From: Bactericera cockerelli
Taxonomy: Eukaryota > Arthropoda > Insecta > Hemiptera > Triozidae
Length of the DNA: 64,000 nucleotides
NCBI GenBank assembly: GCA_024516035.1
Contig: CM044964.1
Coordinates: forward strand, 21,554,202 to 21,618,201
Direction of reading: 5' to 3'
The notes under the pieces were generated by a model, which worked only from the letters and a program-made list of their open reading frames with translations, did no database searches and was not told the origin of the DNA. Each line of letters starts with the position of its first letter. Within the stretch, counting starts at the first letter, position 1. A program made the position numbers and the translations under genes. Below, in pieces: positions 58,555 to 64,000 of this stretch.

Positions 58555-58675
58555 TGTCCACCCCTCCTTCTCACCCATCCTCACCCCTCCTCCTCACCCC
58601 TCCTTCTCACCCATCCTCACCCCTCCTCTTCACCCATCCTCACCCCTCCGTCTCACCCATCCTTTCCCCTGCCAT
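58555..58675. repeat. CACCCCTCCTTCTCACCCAT-type minisatellite
   Basis: Alternating 'tcacccatcctcacccctcc' and 'ttctcacccctcc' units, pyrimidine-rich, about five copies. Nothing recognised in 58676-58880. Confidence 0.85.
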
Positions 58676-58884
58676 TGGATAACAGCAGAGAAAGCAGTCG
58701 AAAGTTCTTCAATAAAATGAAAGGGGCAGATGACAAAGGTCAAGGAAAGAAAGAGATAGAAGCATCGATGGATATAAATTGCACGAAATATCCAGGCGGA
58801 CTCAGAACGCCTATTGTAATGAACTGAAGAAAAGAATTTTGTCTCCTAACAAGGCCTTTTATACCTTCTATAACCTATATCTAT

Positions 58885-58955
58885 AAACAGGGAGTAGACC
58901 AGCAGTCTGGCTGGGGGACTATAAACAGGGAGGAGACCAGCATTGGTCTTACCTA
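58885..58955 (-). repeat. Fragment of the extended repeat M
   Basis: 'acagggagtagaccagcagt' and 'ctggctgggggactataaac' are the reverse of 19820-19900. Confidence 0.65.
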
Positions 58956-58983
58956 ATAAAACATAATATACTAATAATGATAA

Positions 58984-59118
58984 TACTCACTTTCGTGAAT
59001 TCGTGATGTCACATCTACTCAAACTCACTTTTACTAAATCTTTGCTGAACCCGGGACTTGAACCACAGACCTCCAGGTTACGAGTCCGCCGCCTTATCAA
59101 CCAAGCTACTGAGGTCGG
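58984..59118 (-). mobile_element. SINE-t2 copy, reverse
   Basis: 'aacccgggacttgaaccaca' to 'accaagctactgaggtcgg' on the plus strand; complete body. 59119-59695 has nothing recognised. Confidence 0.82.
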
Positions 59119-59696
59119 CAATGAATAGATATCATATAGAATGAGTAGAGAGTTAGATGCCTGAAATAAAATTTAGGCTGAGTACGTAAGGAATGTAAAA
59201 TTTTCTAGCCTTTTGAACAGACTGTGCACATAAATATGGAGCATCTAGCTACATACTCGCATGTAATATATGTACACATACATAATTTCGCTTGAATGAC
59301 GACTCACTTTTATATGGCGGACTTTTGACGCCCGCTTAATGTGTTGGAATTAGACGATTGACGTCGTTTTGGGGAGTTTATTAAACTCTTCATGGTCCTA
59401 ACAACAATAATAATAAGCCCAATTTACACACTTTTCAGAGTCTGGGCCTCTCTTATAGGACTTTTACGATGGAGCGGCAAACATTTTATCACATATATTC
59501 GGATGGTAGAGTTTGTTTAGGAATTTAATTTATTTAGACGCGTACAGACAGACATTATTTTTTACGTACTCTAAAACGTGAAACCCTATCGAGAGAAGAG
59601 CTTCAAAACAGAATTAAGAATACTATTTCTACAACATTTTAGATTCTTCAAAAAATTGTGTATCGGTAAGTCAAAGACCTCATATTTTCACTTCTT

Positions 59697-59884
59697 TTTC
59701 ATTTTTTTTTTTTTTTTTTTTTTTTTTGATTTTCTTAAATATCGGAAATATATCATATTAAATTAAGAAATACTCATAAAAAGGCATTTATGTAAAATGA
59801 TAATGAGCATTAACATACAAAATTTCATCAAAATTGGATGTATCGTTCACGAGATATAAGCGTTTAAGTAAAAGGTTACTGGTC
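59697..59884. repeat. Dispersed AT-rich repeat (second copy)
   Basis: Pairs with 830-1020; begins in a T run of about 28. 59885-60735 contains no recognised feature. Confidence 0.5.
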
Positions 59885-60736
59885 AGGCGCATGGCCTCTT
59901 TCACCCATAACCACTAGTGCCAAGTTGATGAATTTATTTTCCGTAGTTTTTGAAATTTGCGTGTCACAAGGATTATTTTTAACAGATAGACCAGCGGACA
60001 CAGAACCAAAGTTGCTCAGAAGGTTATGAAACGTCCAAAAATGTGAAAAAACAATTGAAATCGTAGCAATAAACATTTTTTTTTTACAAAAACAAACAAA
60101 TAGTTCCTCGATTTTTAATAATAGAAATTTCTCGGATGTAATATAATACTCTGTTTAACCTACAAGAATGAAACTTAAAGAAAGAGTCCCTTTACTCTCA
60201 CAGGAAAGGAACTTTTTAGTTTTTATAGATAATTATTATTTATCCACCCCGTATTAAATTATTATGCAAAGTCGGACCTCGACAACAAGAAAACCACCCA
60301 GTATTTACAGCTTTTTGCAGCATTCAAGATTCCCCACATTAACTTAACGATGTTCTGATATAAAGCTTAGAACATGGAGATAACGTTCCCAACTTCTCAT
60401 TACACTAATGCTTATGCAAGTTCTTACCCCGCGTTCCATTTGCCCCCACTCTATCCTACCCACTCTTAACCCCTACGTATCGTAACCCCGTTCCACCCTA
60501 TATTCGATATTTTTTCCGAGTTCTTTTTACCCTGTTTGAACTTTTCATCCACCTTGTCCTCCCTATTTTTACCAGACTTTGAGTAGATGATTTTTAAAGG
60601 ACGAGATACCATAACAAAGAATTCGTTATAACTCTGGCCTCGTTTATCCGAGGCTCAACATATTATACTCTAAAGATCTACTACTTTGCTCTACGGTACC
60701 TTACTCTTTCTTTCTACTCATATTCTACAGTTCTAT

Positions 60737-60870
60737 ACCGACCTCAGTATTAGCTCGATCGATGAGGCGGCGGACTTGTAACCTGAAGGTCGGTGGTTCA
60801 AGTCCCGAGTTCGGGAAAAAATAGTTGAGTAATTGTGACATATCAAAAGTGATTAACACAAATATGATAA
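60737..60870 (+). mobile_element. SINE-t2 copy
   Basis: Head 'accgacctcagtattagctc', B-box-like 'cggtggttcaagtcccgagt', tail 'gattaacacaaatatgataa'. Confidence 0.82.
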
Positions 60871-61058
60871 CCACCAGGCGAGGTTAATGCTCAAACCATT
60901 TTCTATACCAGCTAACTCTCAGAGTCTTATTGTTATGTAGTCATGTGCTCAAATAAATGAGGAAACATGTATGCATTGGGTAGGATTCGAACCAACGGAT
61001 CCCTACGCTATCTGGATTACCCAGACTAGCGCCTTAACCACTTGACTACCAATGCACG
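60871..61058 (-). mobile_element. SINE-t1 copy, reverse
   Basis: Head near 61057, B-box 'ttggttcgaatcctacccaa', body to 'ccaccaggcgaggttaatgc'. It directly abuts the preceding SINE-t2 tail. Confidence 0.82.
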
Positions 61059-61189
61059 GTATTGGTGGTCATGTGGTACCAATGACTTCCAATGTTTATT
61101 AGTTACGCTGATGGTATAGAGTTTTTCAACTCTGCCACCAAAAACTCAAAACTTCTACCTATTACTTTGTATATAGTTCTTCATGATTG

Positions 61190-61318
61190 TTTTGATCACT
61201 ATCGTGATATCACAACTACTCAAACTCGCTTTACTAAATCTATGCTGAATCCGGGACTTGAACCACCGAACTCCAGGTTACAAGTCCGCCGCCGTATTGA
61301 TCAAGCTACTGAGGTTAG
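61190..61318 (-). mobile_element. SINE-t2 copy, reverse
   Basis: 'cactatcgtgatatcacaac' to 'gatcaagctactgaggtt' on the plus strand. No recognised feature in 61319-61719. Confidence 0.82.
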
Positions 61319-61719
61319 TTCTATTAATTTGTATACATAATTTCATATTCTAGGTAGATATTTACTTTAATATTTATTTTATAGTGCACGTGAATGCAAA
61401 TTATAGTATTACCATTGTATGAACGCTGATCAAAATAACTCAACCTATGTAAAAATATATCAAAAAGAAAAACAAATTAAGTAATTCCTGGAATTTTATA
61501 AAAATCATGAATATGTTAATGGGTCATTTTCATTTATATTGGGCAAATGATAATTGTGTTAAATATGTTAAGTTCAGTTTTCAACTTGTCTTTTACTTAT
61601 TTTTTTCAGATTTTCTGACTTAGTCGTGTTCTGAACTGTCTATACTAAATAGAGGTGACACCAATTTAGTTTGAGTTATCAATTTTTGGCTAAAAATTTG
61701 GCACCACCTCATAAATTTA

Positions 61720-62131
61720 GTCACAAATGTTACCAAATATTTTCCATTATTTTACAGGAGACTGATTATTTACCAAGTCCTTTTTGCAAATAAATAATTA
61801 GGAATAGTAACATTTTATATTTTATATTTAACATTTTTTTTCTCAATTTTAACGTTTCATATATTTTTTGTTCCTTTTATGTCACAAATGTTACTATGTT
61901 TCAAAAAGTCTTGGATTTTTTTGATATCAACAAATAATAAATGCTTTGGAAAATTGATACTTGGAGTCATGATAAAATTTACTTTTTCTTAAAAGCATTC
62001 CCTTAAATAAATGTAAAAAAAAAAAATAGTTATGAAACAAATTAAATGAAAAAACACATAGTAACATTTGTGACATTAAGTAACATTTGTGACATGGAGT
62101 AACATGTGTGACAGTTTGTAACATTTTTGAC
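61720..62131. repeat. 14-bp repeat cluster GTAACATTTGTGAC, both orientations
   Basis: Two copies in reverse orientation (61720-61733 and 61881-61894) face four direct copies starting at 62061, 62080, 62099 and 62118, an exact 19-bp period. The last two direct copies have one mismatch each. It lies about 450 bp past the stop of the transposase-like gene and may be its subterminal binding sites. Confidence 0.85.
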
Positions 62132-62579
62132 AATCTCTTTGTAAGAATAGTACCAAAAAAAATAATGAACTCCTGTGGTTTAATTTTTTTTAAATCAGAA
62201 ATAAGCAGTCTTTTTATTTTAAAAGAATAGTAAAGGCAGTATACAAGGATTTGTCATTTTATCACAAGACAAAACAATAAAAAAGTTTCAAGTATAAAAA
62301 CAAAATCTCCTCTTTGGTTTTACATATTGAGGTCCCTACAGACCCATCAAATTATCAAAAACAAGAAAAATTGAACTATCTAAGTAACATGAAATTACTT
62401 AAAAACAAAAAATTGGTACAAAAGTAGCAGTCATTTTTTTCTATTGCAGTAAAAACACAGATTTACTACCACAAAATTAAATCCAGACTTTTTTTGCCAT
62501 CTCTTTTTTTTGTCTAAATGCTAAGGTTCAACTGGGGAACTAAATCTAGTTTCCTTATGTGAATACATCTTTCATAAGC

Positions 62580-64000
62580 TTATTTTTGTTCATACACATC
62601 AAGAGACAATGGGAATTTGTAAAATACCCTATGTCCTTTTCTTACTAGTTTGGGGGTTGGTAAGATCTTGAGTATCTGGTCAAAGTTAACATAACTAAGA
62701 TCTGTCTCATTGACCTTGAAAAGTGATCCTTCCTCCCCTACAACATTGAGAAAGAGAACTTTTACATCTCCATCTTCTTCATCAATATCATTTTGGCAAA
62801 TACCAGCATACCTATATTTGGTCTTAGTCTTGGCATTTCCGAGGTACTGTACCAAAATATACACTCCTTGCTTAATTTTTTGAGGAGAGGGATCTTCTAA
62901 TCTTTCTGGTTTGCTCAGACCCTCACTTGAATCTATCTCTTCATCACTTGCATTGCTTGATTTGCTCACACTCCCACTGGAATCATTTTCTTCCTCACTT
63001 GAGTCACTATTATAAATTGCTTTGTAATTGACCCCTGATTTTGTTACAATTGGTGATAATTTTTGTAATGTATCAGCTTTAAACATACATTCACAGTATC
63101 TTCCCTCTAGCCAACAATTGATTCCACAGAAGCATGATAGTTTTCTAAATGCAATAGTACTCATCATGTCAATTTTTGTGGTTGTGACTTGATGGATTTG
63201 ATGGGTCCCAGGTATTGCTTTTAGATCCCTTGGAGTTACTATTTTATCAAATTCCTTGGGTTCAATATAGTACAGTTGCACCTTTGATTGTTTTTTTAAT
63301 ACATTGTACAGTGATGTAGGGTCTGCAATATCATGTCCATTTGCAACGTACATGTTAGCTGCTCTCTTTAGAGCTCCACCAACACCATCCGGTGCACCTT
63401 TTCCATGAGAGCTCTCAAAAAAATTCCATGTTCCAGCCTTGAAACCATATTCATACAATTTATTGTTAAAGAGATAAAAGTTCTTCTTTTGCTTATATTG
63501 GCTGGATGGTCCATCTGAAAAGAAATGAATGACCTCAACAGCAGGATGTTTAATCATTATCTGTTCCAAAATTGGATTCAAGTGTGTCCATATTGCCTCC
63601 GGTCCATGGTCTAAATTTTCAGAGAGTGTTCCAAATGGCAGTGGACTTTCTCTTTTGACGTAGAGGATACCTGTGTGTATGCTGCACTGTTTCCTTGAAG
63701 CACCAAAGTGAAAACCCTGGATTTCCTCTGCAAGTTTGCACTGGTAATTTTCTGAGAAATCAACATGAAGAATTGCTTCATTATCTTTTAGTTTTTCTTT
63801 TGCAGTCTTATAGGCTTCATTTTGTTTTTTAATATTGAATATGTGGATCTTGAATTTTTTTAGGTCTTCATTGAATTCTGTTATCAATTGTTGTTTTGTT
63901 CCAACTACTTGGACTTTTGCAGTCACTTTCACAGAAAAAAGTTTCTTTTCATTTTTCTCAATTTTCTCTCGTTGTTCTGTAATTATGTCCCATTTTTTCC
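62580..64000 (-). CDS. Transposase-like protein, 5' end beyond window
   Basis: The frame is open from the right window edge to TAA-side 62580 (at least 472 codons), with no ATG required inside; the GTG at 63932 is not its start. Counting from that GTG: HVDFSENY (Asp58), FFSDGPSSQY (Asp140), then FFESSHGKGAPDGVGG with Glu173, His176 and Asp182. These suggest an RNase H-fold DDE/D nuclease, but the triad is my inference. A Cys-rich patch (CFCGINCWLEGRYCEC, about 270-285), an acidic Ser/Asp/Glu linker (about 300-345) and a C-terminal basic/aromatic domain follow. Similar proteins occur in many invertebrate genomes as uncharacterised repeats; I cannot name the superfamily. No stops or frameshifts in the visible part, so it is young or maintained. 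Confidence 0.75.
   Translation of the reverse strand, partial: KKWDIITEQREKIEKNEKKLFSVKVTAKVQVVGTKQQLITEFNEDLKKFKIHIFNIKKQNEAYKTAKEKLKDNEAILHVDFSENYQCKLAEEIQGFHFGASRKQCSIHTGILYVKRESPLPFGTLSENLDHGPEAIWTHLNPILEQIMIKHPAVEVIHFFSDGPSSQYKQKKNFYLFNNKLYEYGFKAGTWNFFESSHGKGAPDGVGGALKRAANMYVANGHDIADPTSLYNVLKKQSKVQLYYIEPKEFDKIVTPRDLKAIPGTHQIHQVTTTKIDMMSTIAFRKLSCFCGINCWLEGRYCECMFKADTLQKLSPIVTKSGVNYKAIYNSDSSEEENDSSGSVSKSSNASDEEIDSSEGLSKPERLEDPSPQKIKQGVYILVQYLGNAKTKTKYRYAGICQNDIDEEDGDVKVLFLNVVGEEGSLFKVNETDLSYVNFDQILKILPTPKLVRKGHRVFYKFPLSLDVYEQK

Noticed and set aside
63930..63932. Start codon for the transposase-like gene at 63932
   Set aside because: The codon is GTG and the frame is open upstream to the window edge, so the true start lies outside.

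Overview
This is 64 kb of repeat-rich, AT-rich, intron-containing animal DNA, almost certainly from an insect. A beta-class carbonic anhydrase (absent from vertebrates), an errantivirus with an env gene, Tc1/mariner, hAT, Harbinger and Helitron fragments, and many short SINEs all fit an insect. A hemipteran is my low-confidence guess. There is one 100-bp assembly gap (48385-48484).

Host genes. A beta-carbonic anhydrase lies on the minus strand as five coding exons between 25282 and 7035. All exon joins are GT-AG and in phase, and they give 255 residues with Cys39, Asp41, His102 and Cys105 as zinc ligands. A uracil phosphoribosyltransferase homologue (UPRT) lies on the plus strand as six coding exons (14452-18926, 225 residues). 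It sits entirely inside intron 2 of the carbonic anhydrase gene, so the two genes are nested and antiparallel. The other carbonic anhydrase introns hold an LTR element (intron 3), a mariner with a nested SINE (intron 4), and SINE clusters (intron 1).

Large mobile elements. (1) 28959-37058, minus strand: a complete errantivirus (insect endogenous retrovirus, Ty3/gypsy lineage) with identical LTRs, a TGTA target duplication, a serine-tRNA primer site, a polypurine tract, and open gag, pol and env. A short upstream ORF encodes a hydrophobic leader that ends at a splice donor in phase with an acceptor at the start of env. (2) 10445-12828, minus strand: a 2.4-kb LTR element with identical 139-bp LTRs. 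Its single intact ORF reads Gag, protease and integrase, with no reverse transcriptase or RNase H. (3) 62580-64000, minus strand, cut by the window edge: a transposase-like gene next to a cluster of 14-bp repeats (four at an exact 19-bp spacing and two inverted). (4) 51048-52160: a 1.1-kb foldback with two arms of about 0.5 kb.

Small repeats. Much of the rest is SINEs. I recognise one 5S-rRNA-headed family (SINE-5S) and at least seven tRNA-headed families, called SINE-t1 to SINE-t8 here. SINE-5S and SINE-t3 share the same central domain. MITEs include Harbinger-like (TTA duplication), hAT-like (8-bp duplication), mariner-like and Tigger-like elements, and there is one short Helitron. Nesting is common and target duplications allow relative dating. 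There are also a 1-kb CT tract, several minisatellites, and repeated 3' ends of a non-LTR retrotransposon. From 37.1 to 62.5 kb I see no convincing host gene; one 60-codon ORF beside a CRE-like site (44409-44591) is the only candidate.
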